The notes beneath the pieces were generated by a model that ran no database searches, had not been told where the DNA came from, and saw only the letters and a list, made by a program, of their open reading frames with translations. Positions 8,348 to 20,059 of a stretch of DNA of 64,000 nt are shown here, in pieces (position 1 is the stretch's first letter; the number at the start of each line of letters is the position of its first letter). Origin of the DNA: Marinobacter sp. BGYM27 (lineage in GTDB: Bacteria; Pseudomonadota; Gammaproteobacteria; Pseudomonadales; Oleiphilaceae); the NCBI GenBank assembly GCA_025153445.1, contig JANZNS010000007.1, positions 124,001 through 188,000 of the forward strand. The letters run 5' to 3'. The position numbers were made by a program, and so were the translations under genes.

Positions 8348-9940
8348 ATGACGATGCAAGACCCTATTACCCGGGGCCTGGAGAACGGCTGGGCGGTCAC
8401 TGATGCGACCCGGTTAACCGAAAGCCGGACACTGGAAGCCGATGTCGTCGTTATCGGTACCGGTGCCGGCGGCGGCACTACCGCTGAAATCCTGGCCAGT
8501 GCCGGTCTCTCGGTCATCATGGTTGAGGAAGGCAAGCTCTATTCCCAGAAGGATTTCCGGATGGACGAGCTGGACGCCTATGCCAACTTCTATCAGGAAG
8601 GCATGAGTCGGACCACGTCTGATGGCGGCATTGCTATCATGCAGGGTCGCTGTGTCGGCGGCTCCACCACAGTCAACTGGACCTCGAGCTTCCGTACACC
8701 GGACGAAACCCTGAACTACTGGCAGCAACGCTTCGGCCTGACCGACCTGAACCCGGACGCTATGGCCCCCTGGTTCGCCGGGCGTGAAGACCGGCACAAC
8801 ATGGCCCCCTGGGCGGTGCCGCCGAATGCCAATAATGATGTTCTGCGCCAGGGCTGCGAGAAGCTGGGCTGGCGCTGGCAAATCATCCCCCGCAATGTGA
8901 AAGGCTGCTGGAACCTCGGGTATTGCGGTGTGGGCTGCCCAACGAACGCCAAACAGGGTGCACTGTTAACCACAATCCCGGGCGCACTGGACAAGGGTGC
9001 CCGACTGTTTCACGGCTTGCGGGCCGAAAAACTGGTGATGAACGGCGACCGCATCGACCACCTGCTGACCGTTGCCATGACGCCGGACGGCATTCGCGCC
9101 GGCAAGGTTAACGTCCGGCTCAAAGCCCGCCATTTTGTGGTGGCTGCCAGCGCCATTGGCTCGCCGGGCCTGCTGCTGCGCTCAGACATTCCCGACCCCC
9201 ACAAGCGCATTGGTAAACGCACCTTCCTGCACCCGGTTAACGCATCGGTGGCCGAGATGCCGAAGCAGGTTGATCCTTTCTACGGTGCGCCCCAGTCGGT
9301 TTATTCTGATGAATTCAACTTCAAGAACGGCGTCGATGGCCCGGCAGGGTTCAAGATGGAAGTGCCGCCACTTCACCCCGGCATGATCGCCGCGGTCAGC
9401 CCGAATCACGGCAAAGCCCAGCACCAGTTGCTGAGTCAGCTGCCGCACCTGCAATCCGTGATCGCGCTGATCCGCGATGGCTTTCACCCGGACAGTCCCG
9501 GCGGGAGCGTCTCGCTACGAGACGACGACAGCCCGGTGCTGGATTACCCCATCACCGACTATCTTTGGCACGGGGTCCGCCAAGCCTATCTGACACTCGC
9601 GGAGATTCAGTTTGCCGCGGGCGCCCGGCGGGTTCAGTTGATGCACCTGGATTCACCGCGTTTCTCAGGCTGGCGTGAAGCGAAAAAGACCATCACCGAG
9701 ATGCCGATGGAACTGCACCGGGCTCGCCTGTTTACCGCTCACCAGATGGGCGGTTGCGGAATGGGTGCTGATCCGGCGGAGTCTGTAGTGAATGGCTTCG
9801 GCGAACACCACCAGGTGGCGAACCTCAGCATTCATGACGCGTCGATCTTCCCCACCAGCATCGGCGCCAACCCGCAACTGTCCATCTACGCCCTGGCGGC
9901 GCGTAACAGCACACATCTCGCAACGCGGCTGACGAGCTGA
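8348..9940 (+). CDS. GMC family FAD-dependent oxidoreductase
   Basis: 530 residues. The FAD Rossmann motif VVVIGTGAGGGTTAEILASA lies near residues 34-53, followed by the GMC signature GRCVGGSTTVNWTSSFR near 100. The C-terminal block has LFTAHQMGGCGMG and SIHDASIFPTSIGANPQLSI, the GMC C-terminal signature with the active-site His/Asn region. These enzymes oxidise primary or secondary alcohols to aldehydes or ketones. A GCWNLGYCGVGCPTNAKQGA segment with several cysteines near 185-205 is typical of the long-chain-alcohol-oxidase-like and dehydrogenase subgroups. It has no signal peptide of its own, but the gene before it encodes a Tat-signal partner 18 bp upstream. It sits downstream of an aldehyde dehydrogenase, which would take the next step. 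Confidence 0.88.
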   Translation: MTMQDPITRGLENGWAVTDATRLTESRTLEADVVVIGTGAGGGTTAEILASAGLSVIMVEEGKLYSQKDFRMDELDAYANFYQEGMSRTTSDGGIAIMQGRCVGGSTTVNWTSSFRTPDETLNYWQQRFGLTDLNPDAMAPWFAGREDRHNMAPWAVPPNANNDVLRQGCEKLGWRWQIIPRNVKGCWNLGYCGVGCPTNAKQGALLTTIPGALDKGARLFHGLRAEKLVMNGDRIDHLLTVAMTPDGIRAGKVNVRLKARHFVVAASAIGSPGLLLRSDIPDPHKRIGKRTFLHPVNASVAEMPKQVDPFYGAPQSVYSDEFNFKNGVDGPAGFKMEVPPLHPGMIAAVSPNHGKAQHQLLSQLPHLQSVIALIRDGFHPDSPGGSVSLRDDDSPVLDYPITDYLWHGVRQAYLTLAEIQFAAGARRVQLMHLDSPRFSGWREAKKTITEMPMELHRARLFTAHQMGGCGMGADPAESVVNGFGEHHQVANLSIHDASIFPTSIGANPQLSIYALAARNSTHLATRLTS

Positions 9941-10046
9941 GACTGCGATGCCTGGCCGTCAACTGCTCCACGGCCCGGCATCACATTTGAACTGGCAGTT
10001 ACTCTCGCGCTACTATCGCGCAGCATCCGCTTGCGAGGGCAATTGA

Positions 10047-10897
<851 letters not shown>

Positions 10898-10899
10898 TC

Positions 10900-12606
10900 A
10901 TGCGGGCACGGATGTCGGGAATCAGCGCACTGTTTATCGGACTGCTCATTCTCGGCGGCTGCGCCAATCGCCCTCCCGCCCCGACCGGCGACCTCGCGGT
11001 CGCCAGCGCCCACCCACTGGCGACTCAGGCCGGTATGCGCGCGCTGCGTGAAGGGGGTAACGCATTTGACGCCGCCATCGCCACAGCGGCCGTGCTGGGC
11101 GTCGTCGAACCCTACAGTGCCGGCATTGGTGGCGGTGGATTCTGGTTGCTGCAGCAGCCTGACAGCACCAACATCGTGCTGGATGCCCGGGAAAAAGCCC
11201 CCGGCCGCAGTACCCGTGACATGTATCTTGATGATGCGGGCGATGTGCATCCCGACAAGCTGTCGATCAATGGGCCGCTTGCCGCCGGCATTCCGGGCCA
11301 GCCTGCCGCCTTTGCCTATATCAACGAACATTTCGCCGAACGTCCACTGAGCGCCAATCTCAAGGATGCCATCCGGATCGCCCGGCAGGGTTTCAGGGTT
11401 GACGAGCACTACCGGTCTCTCGCCAAATGGCGGCTTGATGTGATGCGACGCTATCCGCCCACCGCAGCAACGTTCCTCACCGACGGTGAAGTCCCTCCGC
11501 TGGGTACCCTGATCCGCCAGCCTGCCCTCGCCGATACCATGGAAGCACTCGCCGAAGAGGGCTTTGACGGCTTCTACAAAGGGCGCGTCGCTCAGGCGCT
11601 GATCGATGACGTGCAGGCAGCGGGCGGCATCTGGGAAGGCCAGGACCTGGCAGACTACACCGTGGTCGAGCGCGAACCGGTGGTGATCGACTATGGCGAT
11701 ACCCGGATCTGGGCCGCGCCGCCGCCCTCGTCAGGTGGTATTGCGCTGGCCCAGATGTTCGGCATGATGTCGCAGCGTCCATTTCAGGCAGTCCACCCCG
11801 ACACCCCGGCCACCGACAGCATTGCCCGCACCCAGTATCTGACGGAAGTCATGCGGCGCGCCTATCGTGACCGGGCAGTTTATCTGGGGGATCCGGACTT
11901 TACCGACATTCCCGTTCAGCACTTGCGGGACCCCGACTATCTCCGGCAGCGAATGGCATCAGTTAACCCCGAAAAGGCGACCCCAAGCGACAGTCTTGAA
12001 GGCGATCTGGGCAGCGGCACCCACACCACCCATCTATCAGTGCTCGACGCCCGGGGCCACAAAGTCAGTGCAACACTCAGTATTAACCTGCCATTCGGCT
12101 CTGCGTTCATGTCACAGCAGACAGGCGTACTGCTAAACAACGAGATGGACGACTTCGCAATCAAGCCCGGCGTTCCGAATGCCTACGGCCTGGTAGGCGG
12201 GGAAGCCAACAGCATTGCTCCGGGCAAACGTCCGTTATCCAGCATGACACCGACGATCATTGAATCGCCAGAGCGCACCGCGATCATCGGCACACCGGGC
12301 GGCAGCCGGATCATTACCATGGTATTTCTCGGCTTGCTTGATGTGATGGACGATGCGTCAGCGGATACCATCGTCGCCCGGCCACGTTTTCACCACCAGT
12401 ATCTGCCAGACGTGATCCAGCACGAGCCTGACACCTTCACTGAAAGTGAAAAGCAGCAACTCGAGGCGATGGGGTATGGTTTGAAGGATGTGGGCAGGCA
12501 ATACGGGAACATGCAGTTAATACTGCGAGACAATCAAACCGGCGAAACCACTGCGGCAGCCGATCCTCGCGGTATTGGACAGGCTATTGTGCAACCGGCC
12601 CCTTAA
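10900..12606 (+). CDS. ggt: Gamma-glutamyltransferase (lipoprotein)
   Basis: 568 residues from the ATG at 10900, 2 nt after the ferredoxin stop. The frame is open further upstream, but that part overlaps the ferredoxin and is not expected to be translated. An N-terminal lipoprotein signal (ALFIGLLILGGCANR) is visible. The Ntn-hydrolase features are present: HPLATQAGMRALREGGNAFDAAIA near 32-55, SAGIGGGGFW, and the auto-cleavage site GSGTHTTHLSVLDARG near residue 370, whose second Thr of the TT pair would become the nucleophile; GGSRI and PLSSMTPTII follow. It cleaves the gamma-glutamyl bond of glutathione and related peptides in the periplasm. Confidence 0.94.
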   Translation: MRARMSGISALFIGLLILGGCANRPPAPTGDLAVASAHPLATQAGMRALREGGNAFDAAIATAAVLGVVEPYSAGIGGGGFWLLQQPDSTNIVLDAREKAPGRSTRDMYLDDAGDVHPDKLSINGPLAAGIPGQPAAFAYINEHFAERPLSANLKDAIRIARQGFRVDEHYRSLAKWRLDVMRRYPPTAATFLTDGEVPPLGTLIRQPALADTMEALAEEGFDGFYKGRVAQALIDDVQAAGGIWEGQDLADYTVVEREPVVIDYGDTRIWAAPPPSSGGIALAQMFGMMSQRPFQAVHPDTPATDSIARTQYLTEVMRRAYRDRAVYLGDPDFTDIPVQHLRDPDYLRQRMASVNPEKATPSDSLEGDLGSGTHTTHLSVLDARGHKVSATLSINLPFGSAFMSQQTGVLLNNEMDDFAIKPGVPNAYGLVGGEANSIAPGKRPLSSMTPTIIESPERTAIIGTPGGSRIITMVFLGLLDVMDDASADTIVARPRFHHQYLPDVIQHEPDTFTESEKQQLEAMGYGLKDVGRQYGNMQLILRDNQTGETTAAADPRGIGQAIVQPAP

Positions 12607-12619
12607 TAGAGGCCGGCGT

Positions 12620-12639
12620 GGGGAGACCTGGGTCTCCCC
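12620..12639. terminator. Short perfect hairpin between convergent ggt and DUF945 genes
   Basis: GGGGAGACC-TG-GGTCTCCCC, 9-bp arms with a 2-nt loop and no T-run, 14 bp after the ggt stop and 19 bp before the end of the opposing gene. Its position between convergent genes suggests transcript ends in both directions. Confidence 0.45.
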
Positions 12640-12657
12640 TGCACACAGAAACCGGTA

Positions 12658-13950
12658 TCAGATCAACGGCGGTACCGACATCTGGTTACCGTTGATATCC
12701 AGCATCATGTCGCTCAGGCTCGCTTTTATTTTATAGCGGTCGCCGTCCTGCACAATCAAACCTTGCTGAACCAGCCCCCGCACTTGCTGGATCAGTGACG
12801 GCTCTTTCTCAATCAATGCCACGGGTACCGTCAGCTCCAGCTCACCGGTCATTTGCTGCATCACCAATGGCATGGCATCACGTTCATCTTCAGGCACCTC
12901 GGGATGGCTCAACTGCCAATGGCCATCGACGCTGCCCTCCGGCGTTTCCAATTTGATAACGGGCATACCAACCTTGATTCCGGAGCCTGCCACCGAACGT
13001 GCCGCGCCGCTTAACTGCTGGGCCAGCATCATTTTCTGGCGGAACAACGCTTCCGCAGACTTGGACGGATCCATCTGCTGATTCGCTGACTGCACATCAG
13101 CAATCACTGTCAGGAATTTGTCCCAGGCTTCAACATTGACGTTCTCAAGCGCCAGCTCCACTTTGTGCGGCCCGAACGTACGGTCATCCACTTTGATACT
13201 TTCAAGTGAGACGGTCGATTGTGATGACAGGCGTTTCTTACCGCTCTGCGGATCTGTTTCACCGGTGATTTCCAGGTCGTGAAGCTCAACGTGGGGCTTG
13301 TCCCCTTCCTTGATTTCAACCCGGCCCAGCACCATGTGGCCCTCGCCGGACCAGACTTCGCCCACCACACGTTCGGCATCCTGGGAAAACTCAAAATCGT
13401 CAAATGCGATCTTGAGGCCCTCACCCCGAACGCTGAGGCCAGGCCATTTCAAATTGACTTCAAACTGATCGCCACCGTCTGATACTTCAGCCCAGCCATA
13501 GGCTTCGGCTGCGTTGAGGGTTTCGCCGGTATCGTCATCGGTCACGTTAATCGCCGGTACGTTCAGATCGGCTTCCAACGTGCCCCATAGCCAGGTTTGC
13601 AACGCCAGGCGAGGCAACTCTTCAGGAAACAGTTTTTGCAGCAGTTCATGCCCCTCGGTAACCGGCGTCAGCTCGACACTGCTGCCGGCAATGCCGTGGG
13701 AAACCTCACCGACAAAGCCAACCTGAGCGGTCTCACCGGTTTCCGGATTGATCAGCAAAAGTTCGCCTTCAAGGTCACTGCTGAAAAAGTGCCGCTCGTA
13801 GCGCGTCGTCTGCACTTGCATATACGGTTGCTCAGCATTGAGACGATCAATCGCCGGGCCCCATTCCTGCTCTGTCAGAAGGCCCGTGCCGTAAGGCGCC
13901 CCCACTGCTGTCGCAATAAAAATGATGCCGACAAAAATCCATTTATTCAT
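12658..13950 (-). CDS. DUF945 (YdgA-like) family protein
   Basis: 430 residues. An N-terminal hydrophobic segment (MNKWIFVGIIFIATAVGAPY) acts as a signal or anchor and is followed by GTGLLTEQEWGPAIDRLN, the conserved opening of the DUF945/YdgA family. The rest is predicted beta-rich with repeated patterns such as ELHDLEITGETD and VELALENVNVEAWD, typical of AsmA-like or tubular lipid-binding folds, and it ends with DMMLDINGNQMSVPPLI. E. coli YdgA has been tied loosely to swarming and the periplasm; the molecular role is unknown. It stands alone between convergent ggt and ppk. Confidence 0.85.
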   Translation of the reverse strand: MNKWIFVGIIFIATAVGAPYGTGLLTEQEWGPAIDRLNAEQPYMQVQTTRYERHFFSSDLEGELLLINPETGETAQVGFVGEVSHGIAGSSVELTPVTEGHELLQKLFPEELPRLALQTWLWGTLEADLNVPAINVTDDDTGETLNAAEAYGWAEVSDGGDQFEVNLKWPGLSVRGEGLKIAFDDFEFSQDAERVVGEVWSGEGHMVLGRVEIKEGDKPHVELHDLEITGETDPQSGKKRLSSQSTVSLESIKVDDRTFGPHKVELALENVNVEAWDKFLTVIADVQSANQQMDPSKSAEALFRQKMMLAQQLSGAARSVAGSGIKVGMPVIKLETPEGSVDGHWQLSHPEVPEDERDAMPLVMQQMTGELELTVPVALIEKEPSLIQQVRGLVQQGLIVQDGDRYKIKASLSDMMLDINGNQMSVPPLI

Positions 13951-14194
13951 TACTGCCTGTCTCCTGAAAGTTTAATCGCGCCGGGCGCTCTGTCGGGAAA
14001 TGCTTGCAGACATAGCGATGCCAGACCCGGTCACAGTTGATCCGGAACGATAACGCCGCAAACAAATTGAGATGGGGTGATCCTACGCTACTGCCTTGGT
14101 AGCGCCAAGCAAAGGCTGCGGGTGGATCGGCATGGCGAACGCAGGAAACAACCAGAGACTGCAGACACAATCGCCTGCAGCCTCTGCGTTTGCG

Positions 14195-16315
14195 CTATTT
14201 GGTGGTCAGGCGTTCCAGCAGCAGGCTCTGTGCGGCAAGACGCTCTTCTCCCTCTTCCGGGGAATTCTGAATATAGCTGCCGTCGGATTGCAGCACCCAG
14301 CTCTGGCAATTATCCGCCAGGTAAGTCTCCAGATCCCCACGCAGGCGTTCGGCCAGTTCACGGTCATCCACCGGAAATGCGACTTCTACCCGGTTTAACA
14401 GGTTGCGAACCATGCCATCTGCACTGGAACCGTACACTTCCGATTTGCCTCCATTACCGAAATAGTACAGCCGCGTGTGCTCCAGAAAACGGCCAATGAT
14501 CGAGCGGACATGAATATTCTCTGACAACCCGGGAACACCCGGCCGCAGGCAGCAGATACCGCGAATCACCAGTTCAACACGGACACCAGCCTGCGAGGCG
14601 CGATACAACGCCCGGATCAGCTCAGGATCTGTCAGGGCATTGATCTTCATGATGATATGGCCGTGCTCGCCCAGCTTCGCTTCGCGGTCAACCAGTTCGA
14701 TCAACTTTCTGTGCAGTGTAAACGGAGCGTGGAACAGCTTCTTGATCTTCAGCGCCTTGCCCATGCCGGTGAGCTGCTGAAACAGCTTGTTCACATCATC
14801 GCCCAGCGCATCATCACACGACAGCAGACTGTAATCGGTATAAAGCCTCGCGTTACCTGCATGGTAATTGCCGGTTCCCAGGTGCACGTAGCGCTTGAGA
14901 CGCCCTTCTTCACGGCGAACGATCAGAATCATCTTGGCGTGGGTCTTATAGCCCACCACGCCGTACACCACGATAACGCCTGATTCCTGCAACCGGCTCG
15001 CCAGCTCGAGGTTTTCTGCCTCATCGAAGCGCGCACGTAACTCGATAACCGCCGTGACTTCCTTGCCGCGACGAGCGGCGTCCATCAGGGCCTCAACGAT
15101 TTCCGAATCGGCACCGGTACGGTAAAGCGTCTGGCGGATCGCCAACACTTGTGGGTCCTTGGCTGCCTGGCGCAGGAAATCCACCACCGGTGTGAAGCTT
15201 TCAAACGGATGCAGCAGCAGAATGGGCTGCTGACGAATCGCATCAAAGATGATTTCCTTGTTGCGAATCTGCCTTGGCACCACGGGAGAGAATCCGGCGT
15301 AGCTCAGATCAGGCCGATCAACCAGGCTGCCAACCGCCATCAACCGGGTCAGGTTCACCGGGCCGTGGACGCGATACAGCTCGCGCTCGGTCAGGTTGAA
15401 TTCCCGCAAAAGAAAATGTGCCAGCTCAGGCGGGCAGTTATCCGCTACTTCCAGTCGCACACCATCGCCAAAACGACGGCTGAGCAGCTCGCCCCGCAGG
15501 GCTGAGGCCAGATCTTCCAGATCATCTTCAAGCTCAAGGTCGGCGTTACGGGTCAGGCGGAACTGATAGCAGCCCTTGATTTCCATGCCCGGGAACAACT
15601 CATCGGTATGGGCGTGGATCATCGATGACAGAAACACCAGATTGTCGCCGCCGTTGCAGATGTCATCCGGCAAACGCACCAATCGCGGCAATGACCGCGG
15701 TGCGGGCACAATCGCCATGCCGGTTTCGCGACCGAAGGCGTCTTTGCCATCCAGCTCGACAATGAAGTTAAGGCTCTTGTTTACCAGTCGCGGAAACGGA
15801 TGTGACGGATCCAGTCCGATCGGGTTCACTACCGGCAGAATCTCATCCTCAAAATACCGGCGCACCCACTCCGCCTGTTCCGGCGTCCAGTCGCGGCGGC
15901 GTACGAAGTGGACATTTTCCTTTTCCATCGCCGGGATCAGCACGTTGTTGAGAATGTCGTACTGTTCGTGGATATAGTCGTGAGCAACCCGGCTGATCTC
16001 GTTCAGCAATTGCTCCGGTAGCACGCCATCAGGACCGACACTCTCACGGCCGTATTTCATCTGCTGGCGCAGACCTGCGACCCGGATTTCGAAGAACTCA
16101 TCCATATTGCTGCTGAAAATACAGCAGAATATCAGCCGGTTAATCAGCGGATGGGTTTCATCCATCGCCTGCTGTAATACGCGATAGTTGAACTGAAGAT
16201 GGCTCAGCTCGCGGTTAAAGTAGTACTCGCTCGCGTTCGGATCCGGCAGCGGATCTGTTTCCAGCTCTTGAGTCTTCGGGACATCCGTTTCGGTCGTCAT
16301 GGGTCTGCTTTCCAA
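14195..16315 (-). CDS. ppk1: Polyphosphate kinase 1
   Basis: 706 residues. The N-terminal domain begins YYFNRELSHLQFNYRVLQQA, followed by NMDEFFEIRVAGLRQQ (residues near 70), the PPK1 signatures. The catalytic half contains AILLLHPFESFTPVVDFL-like text (ILLLHPFESF near 365), the histidine motif YKTHAKMILIVRRE near 452 with the phosphoacceptor His, YVHLGTGNYHAGNARLYTDY and ELVIRGICCLRPGVPG. It makes inorganic polyphosphate reversibly from ATP. Two in-frame starts (16315 and 16300) are close together; the first is kept. It lies 23 bp downstream of hemB on the same strand, the hemB-ppk order seen in Pseudomonas, and polyphosphate metabolism links to the phosphate permease and phoBR elsewhere in the window. 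Confidence 0.95.
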   Translation of the reverse strand: MESRPMTTETDVPKTQELETDPLPDPNASEYYFNRELSHLQFNYRVLQQAMDETHPLINRLIFCCIFSSNMDEFFEIRVAGLRQQMKYGRESVGPDGVLPEQLLNEISRVAHDYIHEQYDILNNVLIPAMEKENVHFVRRRDWTPEQAEWVRRYFEDEILPVVNPIGLDPSHPFPRLVNKSLNFIVELDGKDAFGRETGMAIVPAPRSLPRLVRLPDDICNGGDNLVFLSSMIHAHTDELFPGMEIKGCYQFRLTRNADLELEDDLEDLASALRGELLSRRFGDGVRLEVADNCPPELAHFLLREFNLTERELYRVHGPVNLTRLMAVGSLVDRPDLSYAGFSPVVPRQIRNKEIIFDAIRQQPILLLHPFESFTPVVDFLRQAAKDPQVLAIRQTLYRTGADSEIVEALMDAARRGKEVTAVIELRARFDEAENLELASRLQESGVIVVYGVVGYKTHAKMILIVRREEGRLKRYVHLGTGNYHAGNARLYTDYSLLSCDDALGDDVNKLFQQLTGMGKALKIKKLFHAPFTLHRKLIELVDREAKLGEHGHIIMKINALTDPELIRALYRASQAGVRVELVIRGICCLRPGVPGLSENIHVRSIIGRFLEHTRLYYFGNGGKSEVYGSSADGMVRNLLNRVEVAFPVDDRELAERLRGDLETYLADNCQSWVLQSDGSYIQNSPEEGEERLAAQSLLLERLTTK

Positions 16316-16338
16316 TTACTGTGATTCTGTTCCGGCTG

Positions 16339-17773
<1,435 letters not shown>

Positions 17774-19912
17774 ATGAAACTGTCGAAGAAACTACTGCTG
17801 CTGATCATTATCGCGGCCCTGATTGGCGCCTATTTCGCATTTGATCTGGGGCAGTACCTCAGTCTCGATTACATCACCAGCCAGCGTGATGCGTTGCAGC
17901 AGAGAGTGGCCGACAACCCGCTGGTCACCGGCCTGTCCTTTTTCCTGATCTATGTCGCGGTTACCGGCCTGTCAGTGCCCGGCGCTGCCGTGCTGACCCT
18001 GCTGGCAGGCGCCATGTTCGGTCTCTGGTTCGGGCTGTTGCTGGTGTCGTTTGCCAGCTCTATAGGGGCGACCCTTGCCTTTCTCGCGTCCAGAATCATC
18101 CTGCGCGACAGCGTCCAGCGGCGCTTCGGTGACTCGCTCAGAACCATCAACAAGGGCGTTGAACGGGATGGCCCTTTTTACCTGTTCGGCCTGCGACTGG
18201 TGCCACTGTTTCCATTCTTCGTCATCAACCTGGTGATGGGCCTCACGCCCATGAAGACGCTGCGGTTTTACTGGGTCAGTCAGCTCGGCATGCTCCCCGG
18301 CACCTTTGTATACGTTAACGCCGGCACTCAACTCGGCCAGATCGACAGCCTCAGCGGCATCGTGTCGCCCAGCCTGATCGGTTCCTTTGTTTTGCTGGCG
18401 ATTTTCCCGTTGATTGCCCGCAGTGTGATGAATCTCATCAAGCGTCGACGCGCCCTTAAGGGCTATAAGCGCCCTGCCCGTTTCGATCAGAACATGGTCG
18501 TGATTGGCGCGGGGTCAGGCGGGCTGGTCACTGCCTACATTGCCGCGGCCACCAAGGCGAAAGTCACACTAATCGAAAAACACAAAATGGGGGGCGATTG
18601 CCTCAATACCGGCTGCGTACCCAGTAAAACCCTGATCAAAAGTGCGCATATCGCCCACAACGCCCGCCAGAGTGATCGCTTTGGCATCACCACAGAGAAG
18701 GTCAATGTCGACTTTCGGGCTGTTATGGAGCGCATTCAGACAGCCATCAAAACCATCGAACCTCATGACTCCATTGAGCGTTACACCGACCTGGGTGTGA
18801 GTTGCATCACCGGCGAAGCCAAAATCCTCGATCCCTGGCGTGTTGAGGTCAACGGTGAGATTCTCACCACGCGCAACATCGTGATCGCAACCGGCGCCCG
18901 CCCGTTCGTGCCACCCATCGATGGCATCGACCAGGTGCCGTATCACACCTCCGATACCATCTGGAATCTGCGCGAAGCCCCTGGCACGCTACTGGTGCTG
19001 GGTGGTGGCCCGATCGGTTGCGAGTTATCCCAGGCCTTCAGCCGACTCGATGTGCCGGTGATCCAGGTTGACCGTTCAGCCCGCGTGTTGCCGCGCGAAG
19101 ATGAAGATGCAGCCCTGATCGTTCAACAAAGCCTTGAAGACAGTGGCGTGGACCTGCGCACCAACGCCAAAGCCGTGCGATTTGAACAAGATGGCGACCG
19201 CTATCGCCTGTTTTATGAGCAGGACGGTGACACTCACAGCCTGGTGTTTGACACGCTGCTGTTGGCGGTGGGCCGCAAAGCCAATACGGAGTCGCTGGGA
19301 CTCGAAGCGTTGGGCATCGAGTGCAATCCCAATGGCACGGTTACCGTCGATGAGACTCTGCAAACCCGAATGCCCGGCATCTACGCCTGCGGTGATGTCG
19401 CGGGCCCCTATCAGTTCACCCATGCTGCGGCCCATCAGGCCTGGTATGCGTCGGTCAACGGATTGTTCGGTACATTCAAGTCATTCAAGGTGGATTACCG
19501 GGTGTTGCCGTGGACGACCTTTACCGATCCGGAGGTCGCCCGTGTCGGCCTCAGTGAACAGGAAGCCGACGAGCAGGGTATTGCCTACGAGGTTACCCGT
19601 TATGGGCTGGACGATCTGGACCGGGCGATTGCGGAGGGCCACACCGCCGGTTTCGTAAAAGTGCTGACGCCGCCGGGCAAAGATCGGATTCTGGGAGCCA
19701 CCATCGTCGGCGCCCACGCGGGCGAGTTGATCACCGAGTTTGTCAGCGCCATGAAGCACGGCTATGGCCTCAACAAAATCCTGGGCACCATCCACGTTTA
19801 CCCGACGCTGTCAGAAGCCAACAAGTTCGCTGCAGGTAACTGGAAAAAAGCCAATGCCCCTGAGCGCGCACTGCGCTTTCTCGAGAAATTCCACAGCTGG
19901 CGCCGGGGCTGA
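17774..19912 (+). CDS. Membrane VTT (TVP38/TMEM64, DedA-like) domain fused to a pyridine nucleotide-disulfide oxidoreductase
   Basis: 712 residues from the ATG at 17774 (GGAAAACGACTGC upstream gives the Shine-Dalgarno). Residues 1-225 are membrane-spanning: KLLLLIIIAALIGAYFAF, then SFFLIYVAVTGLSVPGAAVL and the VTT core FGLWFGLLLVSFASSIGATL ending FPFFVINLVMGLTPM. From about residue 235 a complete flavoprotein follows: VVIGAGSGGLVTAYIAA (FAD), GGDCLNTGCVPSKTL with the redox Cys pair near 275, LLVLGGGPIGCELSQAF (NAD(P)H), GIYACGDVAGPYQFTHAA and the dimerisation domain with FTDPEVARVGLSE. It resembles mercuric reductase and dihydrolipoamide dehydrogenase, but the C-terminal Cys pair of MerA is absent. 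The fusion is known in several proteobacteria; its substrate is not established. Confidence 0.9.
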   Translation: MKLSKKLLLLIIIAALIGAYFAFDLGQYLSLDYITSQRDALQQRVADNPLVTGLSFFLIYVAVTGLSVPGAAVLTLLAGAMFGLWFGLLLVSFASSIGATLAFLASRIILRDSVQRRFGDSLRTINKGVERDGPFYLFGLRLVPLFPFFVINLVMGLTPMKTLRFYWVSQLGMLPGTFVYVNAGTQLGQIDSLSGIVSPSLIGSFVLLAIFPLIARSVMNLIKRRRALKGYKRPARFDQNMVVIGAGSGGLVTAYIAAATKAKVTLIEKHKMGGDCLNTGCVPSKTLIKSAHIAHNARQSDRFGITTEKVNVDFRAVMERIQTAIKTIEPHDSIERYTDLGVSCITGEAKILDPWRVEVNGEILTTRNIVIATGARPFVPPIDGIDQVPYHTSDTIWNLREAPGTLLVLGGGPIGCELSQAFSRLDVPVIQVDRSARVLPREDEDAALIVQQSLEDSGVDLRTNAKAVRFEQDGDRYRLFYEQDGDTHSLVFDTLLLAVGRKANTESLGLEALGIECNPNGTVTVDETLQTRMPGIYACGDVAGPYQFTHAAAHQAWYASVNGLFGTFKSFKVDYRVLPWTTFTDPEVARVGLSEQEADEQGIAYEVTRYGLDDLDRAIAEGHTAGFVKVLTPPGKDRILGATIVGAHAGELITEFVSAMKHGYGLNKILGTIHVYPTLSEANKFAAGNWKKANAPERALRFLEKFHSWRRG

Positions 19913-20019
19913 AAATTTCAGCGAACGCAGGAATCACCGCTATAATTTCAACAACGACGGGACTGACGGCATGGGGAGCAGCTTAGCGCCTGCTCCGGCC
20001 AGCCGATTGAAAGCACAAG

Positions 20020-20050
20020 ACCGGACACCGTTTAATACGGTGCCCGGTTT
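20020..20050 (-). terminator. Imperfect hairpin downstream of the SutA-like gene
   Basis: ACCGG-A-CACCG and CGGTG-C-CCGGT with a 7-nt loop and one mismatch, about 12 bp past the stop of the leftward small gene. The T-run is poor in both directions. Convergent position between two genes makes a transcript end likely. Confidence 0.4.
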
Positions 20051-20059
20051 GGAGGAGCA

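Noticed and set aside
13943-14170. 75-residue minus-strand frame between DUF945 and ppk1
   Set aside because: Overlaps the start of the DUF945 gene and has no translation signals or recognisable sequence.
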